Origin: Nematostella vectensis
Lineage: Eukaryota > Cnidaria > Anthozoa > Actiniaria > Edwardsiidae
Direction: 5' to 3'
Assembly: GCF_932526225.1 (NCBI RefSeq)
Contig: NC_064038.1
Span: 13,143,070 to 13,207,069, forward strand
Length of the DNA stretch: 64,000 nucleotides
Positions 48,017 to 59,800 of the stretch are shown piece by piece. How positions within the stretch are numbered: the stretch's first letter is position 1; every line of letters begins with the position of its first letter. The position numbers and the translations under genes were made by a program. The notes below the pieces were generated by a model. That model was not told the origin of the DNA and made no database searches. It saw only the letters and a program-made list of their open reading frames with translations.

Positions 48017-49390
48017 ACCCATCCAGAAGATTGACGATTTCCGGGAGCTACTAGAAAAGGCTGGCTATCGACTCTCGTCAGTGCCCAACATGCGACAGCT
48101 GATACCTTTTGTCAGGAAGTAGGAGGAGGAAACCATCAAGGAAAAGATAGCAGAGAATAACGTTTCTGTAATCTTTGAGGGAACTACAAGGCTCGGCGAA
48201 GCGCTTACAATAGTTGTTAGATTCGATACAGATGACTAGGAAATTCAGCAGCGACTGGTTCGTCTAACAAGATTCATATCAAAATTCGTCAAAATCCCTC
48301 AAAGGAGAGGAACTAGCGCGCGAAATCATTTTGGTTCTTGCACAGCAATACCATGTGCAAAACAACAGTCTCTGTGCGTCAATCGGGGATGGAGCTTCGG
48401 TGAACGGTGCTGCCATAAGAACTGTGAAGGTAGTCTTTTCAAATATAGTGGATTTCTGTTGTTTTTCACATGCCATCGACGTTGTTGGCAGTCACTTTAA
48501 TATCCCAGCAGTCAAGCGCTTTTTACAGCTATAGAATGCCCTGTTTACCCATAGTCCCGCAACCCGACTTGCATGGAGAGAACGTACTGGCATCTCGAAG
48601 AAATGCTACTTCCCAACAAGGTGGTGGAGCTGGTGGGAAATCGCACAGCACGTAATGCTGCAGTTTGCTGAGATCCGGCCTTTTGTTCAAAACGGATTGT
48701 AGACCGCTACTAACAAACCACTCCGATACAGATAGAGGAACTATTTGGAGATGGTCAGACAAAGTTGATGCTCCAGATCGAATTAGCTGCAGTCGTTGAT
48801 GCAGGCAAGCCCATGGTCGAATCAACGTACATATTGGAAGGAGATGGCACACTTGCTTGCCAGTCTTACGAGCAGCTTCCCAATCTTGCAGCTTTATCCA
48901 GTGGAGTATCTTGAGGTAATCCCCCCCTTTCCCAACAGCGCTATCAGTATGGCGTTGAGGCAATTCGGCCAGGATGGTTTTACTTCACCCAGACGGTTAA
49001 TGGGGTTAGTGGAGATTTTTCTAACCAAAACTGTCTACTGCGTCCTGTAGCAAACACGGTAGATATCGTCTCATCTGTCGCCTTTATGGATGCTGCTGCT
49101 CTGATTGCAAACCTGAAAAACGAGCTACCAAGATCCTTGCAAAAGCAGATGGCATAGATCATGATGTTATACCAATAGAATTTTGGAAGGCCCAAGAAGC
49201 TGATCTCCCATTTTGGTCTGCGGCCGCTAAGCTGGTCCTGTTGATGCAGCCATCTTCAGCATCATCCGAGAGAGTGTTTTCACTTCTAACAACATCGTTT
49301 GTGCACTTACAGAATCTGGCCCTAGAGACTATATCGAATGTTCTTTAATGCTTCAATTTAACAAGCGTTACGTAGTACAAGGACGCTGAA
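48017..49390 (+). pseudogene. hAT-superfamily transposase remnant
   Basis: Across three frames with stops, the translation shows KIDDFRELLEKAGYRLSSVP, EGTTRLGEALTIVVRF, ILVLAQQYHVQNNSLCASIG, FCCFSHAIDVVGSHFNIP, WRERTGISKKCYFPTRWWSW and, near the end, MQPSSASSERVFSLL followed by a Leu-rich segment. SSASSERVFS is the hallmark of the hAT C-terminal dimerisation domain. In-frame stops and frameshifts show it is inactive. Confidence 0.75.
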
Positions 49391-49576
49391 AGACCGAAAG
49401 GCTAAAACTAGTGATGTGTACTGAGTAGGAAATGATACAGTTTTTTAGTGCATTATATAATTCATGCGATATATAAGTTGTGTCAAAATACATTTCTTTG
49501 ATAGAAGGGCATGGAATGTTGGTAAAAAAAACTCAAAAGTAACAATCATTTATGTCGAGCAAAATACACCATACAG

Positions 49577-49696
49577 CATGGGTAAAAAATACTGAAGCGC
49601 CTAGCTGCATATATTAGCCACCGCTACCGCGTCTAAGTCTGAAGTTATGCAGTGGCTGATATATGCAGCTAGGCGCTTCAGTGGTTTTTCTCCATG
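49577..49696. repeat. Hairpin with nearly perfect 28-nt inner arms
   Basis: GAAGCGCCTAGCTGCATATA..AGCCAC is mirrored at 49652-49680 with one mismatch around a 32-nt loop. The pairing continues outward imperfectly to CATGG..CCATG. It follows the hAT remnant. Confidence 0.8.
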
Positions 49697-50454
49697 CTTA
49701 CATGTTCGAGGCTCTGGAACCAGGGTACGAAGCCGGTTGATGACAAACGTTTTACAACAACAATTCGATTCGTACTTCCAGGCGTTGTTCCGGAGACCAA
49801 TATCTACCCAAATCTGCTTTCAAACCTTCTTTAGCTGCTATCGACGGCTAAAATGCAGAATTCAACCACAGGCTTCCCACCCGCGTCAGTGAAGGATTTC
49901 TAAGGACATACGAATTCACGCAAATAAACATCTATGAGTTATATCTTCATGCTCTGTTCATGAAATAAACTTAGTTGGGATGTGAATGGATCCGTCTGTG
50001 GTGTTTTTTCTTCCCAAAAAGCTCAATTTTACGAGTTTAGAGCGATATAGCTTTGTCTCGGATTTTGAGTCGATACTAAGTATGTTAACGAGACAAGGCT
50101 GGCAACTTTATTCTGACTACTTCTGCTTCAGCGCGATTTTCTGCCGGATTTTAAGCAGTAAGAAAACACTGACACTTATACAAGATGGGAGAAGGAAGGA
50201 ACTATCTCCGAATCGAGTTTTTAAGCAATCTGCCTAAGACCCTGCGAGAGATGATTTTTTTCAACGTCAATTTTAGCTTTCCGTCGATGATCGGGACATA
50301 GCAGCTGGTCAAATGGCATCCTTGGAATGTAATTTGCATAGACAGCGTAGCCCCACACCACCCTTTTCCTTAACAGTTACTGTATTTATTAGGGGGTTGG
50401 AAATTCCAGAGGGGTGGGGGGTCATACCTCCGACCCCCTTACCCACACACGAAC

Positions 50455-50865
50455 GTACGCACGCACACTCTATGGGTAAACAGGGCATTCCATAGCTGTA
50501 AAAAGCGCTTGACTGTTGGGATATTAAAGGGACTGCCAATAACGTCGATGGCATGTGAAAAACAACAGACATCCACTACTTTTGAAAAGACTACCTTCAC
50601 AGTTCTTATGGCAGCAACGTTCACCGAAGCTCCATCCCCGATTGACGCACAGAGACTGTTGTTTTGCACATGGTATTGCTGTGCAAGAACCAAAATGATT
50701 TCGCGCGCCAGTTCCTCTCCTTTGAGGGATTTTGACGAATTTTGATATGAATCTTGTTAGACGAACCAGTCGCTGCTTAATTTCCTAGTCATCTGTAACG
50801 AATCTAACAACTATTGTAAGCGCTTCGCCGAGCCTTGTAATTCCATCAAAGATTACAGAAACGTC
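50455..50865 (-). pseudogene. Second hAT transposase fragment, opposite orientation
   Basis: About 90 percent identical by eye to 48160-48555 but inverted. It encodes MVLAQQYHVQNNSLCASIGD and CCFSHAIDVIGSPFNIPTVK, then breaks off. With the plus-strand copy it forms a convergent pair of about 400 bp arms. Confidence 0.8.
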
Positions 50866-50869
50866 ATAT

Positions 50870-51780
50870 AGATACCTTTATTTTGATCCTCCAGGTCCAT
50901 TTCCATAGCCTCAAAACACAATGTCCACTTCTGAAACGTCTGGGGCCTCTGAAACCTCTTGTTCTCATTATGGATTACAAAGCATTCTGGGAGATCCGTG
51001 GAAAAATTCACGAGGGGAGGGCCAACAACACGCCTCTCCCTCACAGCCAGACAGTTTGCATAAGTCTTTTCACCCCAAAGCCAAACAAACCAGGTCATAC
51101 AGACCCAGAATAGCAGTGTAAACAATTTTGTTCCAGAAAAGACAGCATTTAGGAGAGCTGTGGAGATTCATTAGAATTAAATTATTTTCTCATCCAGGCA
51201 AAGCCAAACAAGAAAATATCCCCATAAATCCACCTTTGCTTGCAAAAATCCGTAAGCACAACACTCAATTATGCCCCAATAGACTTAAGGATGTCCAAGG
51301 CACCCTCCCAAAGTGATGATGATACAAGCAACCATCAAATTGAGCTCGAATTAGCACAGCGACCAGGAATTAGAAATGGGACCGCAGAGCACTGTTGGAA
51401 AGCTTGGATACCGCTGACTAGGTGCAGCGATGTTTGAAATGGACGGGCTGATCAAAACTCAAAATAACGGAGGGAGGTATCTGTTTTTGTTCTGTTTCCT
51501 TTTTTTTGTAAATTTAGCTAGAAAGTAGTCAGTGGGTTCAATACACTCATTACTTATACCTAAGATGGCGATTAAGAACGCCTAGACGGAAAGAGATCTA
51601 ATCTGTGTTATGCTGAGGGAAAAATAGTAACTGCGTGTCCCGTTTTCAACAAAGTAATATTTGGACTCACTGTGGTTTAAATGTCAATATGCAAGGCTAC
51701 ACCTTTGATGCAATGAACGTACTTTTGCTGCTCATTAACCATACACAGATTTTGTTAGCATTGGGATTTAGCCACCAGAT
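50870..51780. other. Unrecognised intergenic stretch
   Basis: Several ORFs of 60-90 codons without recognisable domains. A segment near 51060-51100, read on the minus strand (TTTGTTTGGCTTTGGGG), resembles 30990-31035, suggesting an unidentified repeat family. Confidence 0.35.
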
Positions 51781-51787
51781 CTCTAAA

Positions 51788-51978
51788 GGTTAATTTAGAC
51801 AGCACGACTCAGTCGTATGCGACCTGCCTACGACATGTCTTAGCCCCGAATTACACACTACGACTTTCGTATCCGAACATCGTAGCAAAGTCTTAGGCCG
51901 ATTTACACTCGACGACTCGAGTTGTAGAGGTGCTGCGGGCAAGTTGCATACGACTAAATCGTGATGTTAAATCAGCCT
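51788..51978. mobile_element. MITE with TAGTCGTATGC-type inverted ends
   Basis: The left end GGTTAATTTAGACAGCACGA..AGTCGTATGCGACCTGCC is mirrored at the right by GGCAAGTTGCATACGACT..TCGTGATGTTAAATCAGCC. Interior motifs are also ACGAC-rich. Confidence 0.75.
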
Positions 51979-52566
51979 TTATAGTTTATAATGGGACGGC
52001 CTCAGTTATTGCAGTAGAATACAATGATCCTATTACAAAAATGCCTACCCCCAGCTGGTAAGCGACAACTATTGAAGTGGTCCCTGTTCTCGAACCACGT
52101 CGTTTCCCTAGATGTATCGAGTTATCGTGGTTTATTAAAAATGGAAGTATCCCTCCCTCCGTCCAACACCGAGAGTAAGTACGCAGCTGCTTGTCTCCTA
52201 TTATCTTTGCTCTACAAAGGAGTTATTTTGTCTCTATTCTTCTCGTTCTTTGTGTCGAGGTGCGGGTATTGTTCATTTGCCCAATCAAATTGCAGCTTGT
52301 AAGAGCTGCGTACTGACCCAGCTGCCACACTAAACTACATAGTATGTATAGATAGGGAAGAAACTTGTTTGAACGCCTTGTTGTTCACCAACACGTCGGC
52401 AAAAAACAAAGGTGTTACAAAGGAAAGGGAGTGAATGATGGTATTTCTTTTATTTCAAAATAGTCTCTTGAACAAAAAATTCCATAACTAAGACAATTGA
52501 ATGAAGCCAAAATCAGATACAGAAGACATACAAGTGCAGGAACACTATCGGGTAAAAAAAGCTCAG

Positions 52567-52697
52567 TCCAAGGGGTTTTTATTGGGTTTCCTGTGGTCGG
52601 GATTCCTGTGAATGAAAAGGGTTAGTCCCAGCTTGTCCCAACCCCCGAGGTCAGCGGTTGATCTCAGAGCACAGAAAACCCGGTAAAAACGCCTGGG
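52567..52697. mobile_element. MITE with inverted ends, family member 2
   Basis: GGGTTTTTATTGGGTTTCCTG and CAGAAAACCCGGTAAAAACGCC are inverted copies. Same family as 7737-7863. Confidence 0.7.
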
Positions 52698-53304
52698 ATA
52701 AGGCTGGGATGAACCTATTATGAATTTGTGCCTTGTGCCCGACTTGCAGGATATTCCCCCTTTTTTTACCTCGAATAGAGAAAACTCTAATCGTCTTGAA
52801 AAATATTTTTTATTGCAAAGCCTTCTAAATACAGTGGTACCTCTATGGAGCCCATAACGCACCCATATTTTAAAGTGAATATATGATCGCCTGTAGATGA
52901 GTCAAAGGAAAACATCTCTGCTATGATCAAATTATAGTTAAAAACGACGTGATAATCGGGACTTTATTAGTCTACAAGACTTAGATTAAAATTTAGTGAA
53001 TATTTTCGCATTGGGGATGTGAATTTTATGATGGATAAAAGCATTGCGTGGCAAATACAACTTGGATTGTTAGGGCGAACAAAATCTTCAAAAAGACACG
53101 AACACCAACAAAACTGTCAAAACACATACCGCGCCTATCGCGACTATAAGGTAAAGTCGGCAGTTCTATAAAATTGTTACAGTAAAATGTGTCTTGTTCA
53201 GTCCCTGCCAAGTAGATACTAAAACCATTATTCGCCTCAGGCTCAGCAAAAAGCTGGAATCGTCCCCTAGACGCTTCGCGTTGTTAAGTATTTAGATACC
53301 TCCA

Positions 53305-53565
53305 TAAGGCAGCCACTTGTCTTGGCCTCTGGGATTGGCACTTAACGGAAGTACCTCTTTATTGAGACTGTGGCTATGCACTACCTCCATAAAGCGACCG
53401 ACCTCAATTAAACAGCCACTTGTCTCGGCCCCTGGGATGGCCACTTACTGGAAGTAGCACAGCATTGAGATTGTGGCTATGGACTACCTCAATATGGTGG
53501 CCGACCTCGATTAAACGGCCACTTGTCTTGGCCCCTGGATTGGCTACTGTATCGAGACTGCCGCA
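53305..53565. repeat. About 103-bp tandem repeat, 2.5 copies
   Basis: CCACTTGTCTTGGCC..CTGGGATTGG occurs at 53313, 53417 and 53519. Each copy continues with ..TTGAGA(C/T)TGTGGCTATG and CTACCTC.AT. It lies 3' of the RASA1-like gene. The surrounding 51980-54548 interval holds no recognised gene. Confidence 0.8.
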
Positions 53566-54548
53566 ATGTATATTTCACGCCCTTATTTATTTTTTCACAG
53601 AAAAACATGCTTCACGGATACAGGATTACATCAGCGCTTTTTTCGTAAGTAAATAGAAAATACAGTAAGGTTTTGGAAGGATGAAATTAACTACCTTTTG
53701 CAAAAGTAAATTGAATATATTATATCGTATCTTTCGGGTTTTATAAACGAAATGACTGAGAAAGCTAAATTAAAATACAACATTCAAATTTAGTTGGTGA
53801 TTGGTGCGTTAATAGAAGCGAAAACTCATTTGCCAATCTAAAAACAACGATGGTGGAATAAGCCGGGTGGGAAATTATCCCCCGGGTTTTCTGGGTAATT
53901 TTCAATACGCCATGTTTTCGAAGCTTAGTGCTGCCACATCACTACTAAGATGGTACGGACTCATAAACGGTGACGTATATATCGTTGTATTTCCGTCTGC
54001 TTTAGTCACTATTTTTGGCTTGAATTTCACATTACTCAAATATAAACGATGTCTAAATTTTACCACTACTTTATCTATATACAAAACACTTAATTCTTTG
54101 AATTTTTTAACTGATTTTCAATTAATTAAAAATAAATTATTCTACTAAATTCCTACTAGAAATAATTTCTACAAATTTCAGACATTTGACATTGTTCATA
54201 GAACAATGAACCATATCCCCCGCGGTCATATGTCGCCACAGGCAACCCACTGACCGGTAAAAGAACGCATTGTAAAATGTCTGGGAAAATAGCACAGCCA
54301 TAAAGCTTGTGCTTAGCACGAATCCGGAACTTTTGACCAAGTAAAGCATACAATAAATTCAATTTTTTTATCTAGTTTCTCAGGGGAAATTATCTGAATA
54401 TGAAAGTAATTCTTATATTGCCTTGTGGTAACATATAACCATATTCTATCACTATTCCTTTTGTCAAAATTTAAACTCTCGAAAAGAAAGTATTTGCGCT
54501 CCCTAGCGTGACGAGGTGGCACCTTGAGTGACAGGATTGCGTTACTAA

Positions 54549-56899
54549 TTACCTAGACTCCTGAACGTACTGTTGCTCTCGACGACGTAACGCCTCTATG
54601 ACTGACACGAGTTTCTTCAGGTCGGTCTGAAAACAGAAAACGAAACAATAAACATTGGTGGGGGTAGGGGGGGGGGGGGGGAGGTTGCATTTTTTGTCTG
54701 GCTTTAGGGCATTTTTTAACCTGAGTATCAGGCCCTCCTATGTTTCTATCGCGCCGGGGAGAGACAAGACAAGGGCCTGATAGAAGTAGGGAAGCAATTT
54801 CCCACGGACGTAGATTGTGGTCGAGTCCGCGGACTCCCAGCGGTCATACCCAACATCACAGTCGGAATTTTCCGATCACCATCTCCGGAAAGTGCGAGAT
54901 TGTCGGAAAAATCCAAGATGGCGATCCGACTTTTGTGTATGGTGACAGACCATATAAATATCTGGTCTTAGTCTACTCAATTTAGTTAGTGTTTATTAAT
55001 TCATGTGTCGTCAGGCAGATAAAAAAAATTAAATGAGCAAGAACGGACGAGTGAGTCAGCCAATTAGTTTCCTAATCTCGACTGAGAAACGCGCGGGTTC
55101 GTTGTTTTGCGTTTTATCTCTGGTAATCATAACAAGCACGTAAACGTTTAGCAGGCGCGTACACAGGATTAGCTGAGGGGGGGAGTGGAGGGGTTGCGCA
55201 GGCATAGGGTATCATATGATACCCATCTGAAAAAAATGCCAATTTATGATGTAATTTCTGTAGACTCTTCTGTGAGTTTTAATTGAAAATCTAAAAGTAC
55301 TTATAATAAGTTACTTATGATGACGAGTATATATCCATGTATATATATGTAAACCTTCAAAATTAATTGATATAGAAGAGCAGGTATGAAAGACATTTTG
55401 CATTGTGAATAAAACTTCATATGCTAAGAGGTACCCATTAAAGTAAGTAAAATAAGTACTCAATTAAGTTATTAGCTAATAACTTTATTAAATAGAACAA
55501 AGGGAAAAAAAGTAAAAGCAACCGCCAGCTGTCATGGTTCAAATTTATATAAGATACATTATCAGAAAACTTCAATGAAAATGGTTGGAAAATTTTATTC
55601 AGTATACAACAAAGTCAGGAATGTCTCTCTTACTCGTATGGGTACATAAGAGAGAGACGTAACTCTTTTGTCATATGGCCGCCATCTTCTTTCATGATGC
55701 TCGATTCCGAAGATGTTTATTCGGAAGTTTCCGATTGAGAGGTTGGGTATGACCGCTGCAAGGCCGCGGACTCGACCACAATCTACGTCCGTGGGAAATT
55801 GCTTCCCGATACAAGTACTGTTCAAATCGCATGTTCTCATGCCGGATTCCGGCATGGCTCCAGATTGGTCGAAAAAACAAAGGGTACTCGAATGGGACGC
55901 GCTGATTGGTTCAGCTATATATAGGGTCCTAACCAGTCGACTGCTCGTTCTCAGAGTAATGGCGGACTTTAAAAGTGCTTTTGACCTTGCGTTAGCAGAA
56001 TCAGAGAAATCGTTTTCTATAACATTTAAAAAATATATATTTTCTCCCCTTCATTTTCTTCGGAAAAATTCCGCCTGATGCTCAGGTTAGATGTTCAAAT
56101 GTTTTCCCAGGCCGGTCATAGCGTGTGTTTAGTTTTCATTGGTATCGTTTTTCGAAGCGAAGATCTATTAGTTATATCAAAGGCGCTGGATTTCATAGAA
56201 GCTGTTTAATACTACGGACATCATTAGTAGTAGCTATCAAATTTTTAGACAGACCAGGCGCCGAATATTTGAGAAATTTGTCTGTGAGAGCACGGAGAAT
56301 GCTTGGGATTGTTTGCGGCACTTCCCGCGAGTTGTTGATCTTGTGAGCTTATCAAATTATGGCATTTGTGTTCGAGCAGCGGTTTGTCTATTTAGACGAA
56401 AAAGCCTGTAGTAAATTGCTGATGTGAATATCCTGTTGTAAGTTAGTGATGTATGGATATGCAGTCATATCGTAAATCTCCTGAGCCGTGAACTATCTTT
56501 GCGTTTCGAATCATTTAGCGAACCGGGGTTCGTCGTTACTAAAATTATTACCCTTGCATATAACACCAATGTAGTTTTGTTTTACATAAATGCTGTTTAT
56601 AATTTGATTGTGCCACCACGCGAGTCATTGGAAAATTGACAGCCGACGTATTTTGACAGTGGCCCTCTTTAACAAGGCTTCTTCTGACTTGAAGAGTACA
56701 AGTGTTTTGTGTAGCCTATTATCTGTGGGTACCCTGTCTTTGTGGCCCATATGCCCGGGTTCCCTGTGCTCCCTACCTGCGTAGTGCTCAGTTGCTTGAG
56801 CTCGTTCTCGTATACGATGCAAAGGTCGTGAAGAGATGCTAGGTCTCGTGCAGGATCCGAAGACACTTGTTCGTGTGTCTTAGGACATTCCCTCACATC
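54549..56899 (-). CDS. RASA1: RASA1-like last two exons: C-terminus
   Basis: 56777-56899 encodes CPKTHEQVSSDPARDLASLH then DLCIVYENELKQLSTTQ, equivalent to the helix after the GAP core. 54549-54626 encodes TDLKKLVSVIEALRRREQQY and VQESR before TAA. The two are separated by a 2.15-kb intron holding an inverted repeat pair. Confidence 0.9.
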
Positions 56900-59800
56900 C
56901 TGTAAAATAAAATTGGATTAAGATAGCACACACAGTCGTGTATATCCACAAGGGGTACCTAGATAGTACATCATTACGATTGAAAAAGCGGCGTCCTTCG
57001 ACATGAATTCTTAGATCATAAAACAACGTAAACCCGTTATTATAGACATCTTCTTCACGAAGATAACTAAAAAAAAATTGGCGACAATTGCTTCGCTTTA
57101 AGGACACGGCATTGAAATCTTGCATTTTAATTATGCCTGTTCTAAGATGTCAGTAAAAAAATCATCCATGAGCGACAACATCCTTCCTTCGTTCTAAATG
57201 GACTTACCGATAACTCGTCCATAAACGAGACCATCCTCTCTCTGTTTTTCTGCATGAAGGGATTCACAGGGGTCATACACGATTCCTGAAAACAATAAAA
57301 ATAAACCTTAAGAGAGGGGTTTCAGGTAACGTCACATCACAAACCACAGGGAACCCAAAAGAACGGCAGGGTATAAGCTGGGGTTGGCCTTTTCATCCAC
57401 TCTATGCTTACTCCCCGTGAAACGCGCAGAAAGTTCCCACAAGGAAGATAATCCATGGGCAACGTACCCGCTCATTATGTTCCAAATACAGGTTTCAAAA
57501 GCGCAATAAGAGATGGATACTTCTACTAGACCCCTTTATCCACAGTTCCCGAAGTAAGAATCTATTTTTTTTTTTACAACCGGTAACATCGTAAGCTTGG
57601 AATCTAAGGAGTCGAGATCAGCGTCTGATCAGGATTGCCCTTACTAAAGGGCAAGCTAATCAGGCTAAGCAATCACAAGCTAGCAATTGAAACTGGAAGG
57701 TATGAAAAGCCATCCAAAAAACCTAACGAAAGAAAATGCTTAGTATGCCAGACAGGTAAAGTGGAGGATTAAAAGCATTTTTTGTTAGAATGTCCGGCCT
57801 ATAAAAATGATCGGGATGATTTACTGGAATTGGAATTGGGAGTGAAATTTGGAAGGGTTTCAAATGGTGAAGAATCAAGCAAAACTTAACTGAAGTAGCA
57901 AACGTGTAATAAATAGCCATCGAGTTCTCATAGTCCTATGGTTCTATACAATATACAGGTTTCCCGCCCGCTTGCCCTAGTTTTTTGGACCATTTAGAAG
58001 AAAAAGTACTTGAAAAGATATATTTTTGCCAAATTTTCCATGTCGTACCTTAGCCCCGAATTCCACAAGGTTTGCTAGCTTTTGAAGACACTTCGCAACT
58101 AGCGTCAGAGTTCTGGCCGCCGTAGCAGAAGGAAGTTCTGTTGGGTGCAATAAGGTGCTGTTAATTCCAAACCGGATAAAATAATAATTACATCAATCTG
58201 CCAAATGATTCTAAGAATGAAAATTACCATTGAAAAGTGAAAATACAACAAACAAAAACATAAACATCCAATCAGAGCACTTTTTAAGAAACATATCCCA
58301 CTTACACAGCCAATCAGAAAACGACTAAGAATTTATCTAATCAGAGTGCGCTCCCCCTATACATGTGTGCTTGTTTATCTCTTAAATATCTTTCTTATAT
58401 CTTACAATTTTCATATATCTCATATCTTTCTGGCTGCGACTTGCTTGACAAACGAAAAAAAAAATGCAGACTGCATTAATTTTTTAATATATATTTAATT
58501 AAACGGACTAAATCCATTTGAATCACTTGAAATTAATTCCACCTCTTATAAAAGCGGCCTCAATCTATGGCAAAATCATAAGACAATCATGAACTATTTA
58601 TATATTTTCCAAATTAATATTTCAATATTCAAAGTTAAAGCAAAACAAGAGGCCCACGCACATCGGATCCGATGTCACGCAAGCCTGATTAAGTGTCACG
58701 CGACTCGGATCCAGTGTCACGCAAGGCGGATCCAGTGTCACGCAGGCCGGATCCAGAGTCACGCAAATAAGATTTAGGGTCTTAAAAGGTAGAAAGGTAG
58801 AATAATAAAGCAAAGTTACCTGACATCAAGTTACATGTCTTGGGGTTCATAATGGCTGGGCAAAACAAGCGTAGAAAAAGGAATCCGCTGAAAAACAATC
58901 ATTGGCATTTGTAACAAAACTTACAGCATAAAGTCGTAAACACCAAAACTATTTAATGTGAAATGCTTATTGTCTTAATTAGAGAATTTAGCGGGCTTGT
59001 CCATATCTGGCTGTTCAAATCGCTCAACAAATTTTCGCTGCGTTAAAAAAAAAACGAAAAATCGCTCAACATATTTTCGCTGCTTACAGCTATTTCACTG
59101 GTCGCTCTGTGTAGAGCCCGTAAAAAACAGCAGCTATGCTAGCAATGCTGGTCGATGTAGGCAATGTTTGTCAATATATCGCTGCAATCGATCAAGCTAA
59201 TCGCTAAACTAAACTAAGACTAAAACCTAAAACTAAGGCTAAACCTAGACTAAACCTATACGGTATACCATTTTACCTGACAACTCTCGTCCTTACTGTC
59301 TGGTTGTCGGCCCATTTGTCTTTCACATTTTGCTGCAGACATCCGAACAAGTACCGAAGTGTTCTAAATTGAAAAAAGAAAAGTCATTTTGTAGTAGAAA
59401 TCTAAAAAAGAAGTGTCACACCTCAGATTGACCCTCCACTGAAATACCCAACAAGTCACTGTGCGCACTAGGTTTACGCGCGCTGTCATTTGCCGCCTGT
59501 TTAAGTGCTTTCGCGATCATAGCGCCGAACAAGACTGAAGAAAACTTTTATACAGTGCATATAATTTGTTGGATCGATTTGTACATCGTGATATTCGGTA
59601 CTATAAGGTACACCAGGCCCGTAACCAAGGGGGTGCAGGGGGTGCGAAACCCCCTCCCCCCCACCCCACAAGGGCCGAAGGTCCATTTTCGGTTTTCAAT
59701 AGACGTGCTATTTGTAGACAAAACTATAAAGCATAAGCTAGATCACTCTGGTATGTAGCCAAATCCGACAATAAACGTCCCGTGGAGATACTGCAAAGGC

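Noticed and set aside
58655-58780. Possible CRISPR-like array of 22-bp units
   Set aside because: Eukaryotic intron; units are contiguous and imperfect with no constant repeat/spacer alternation.
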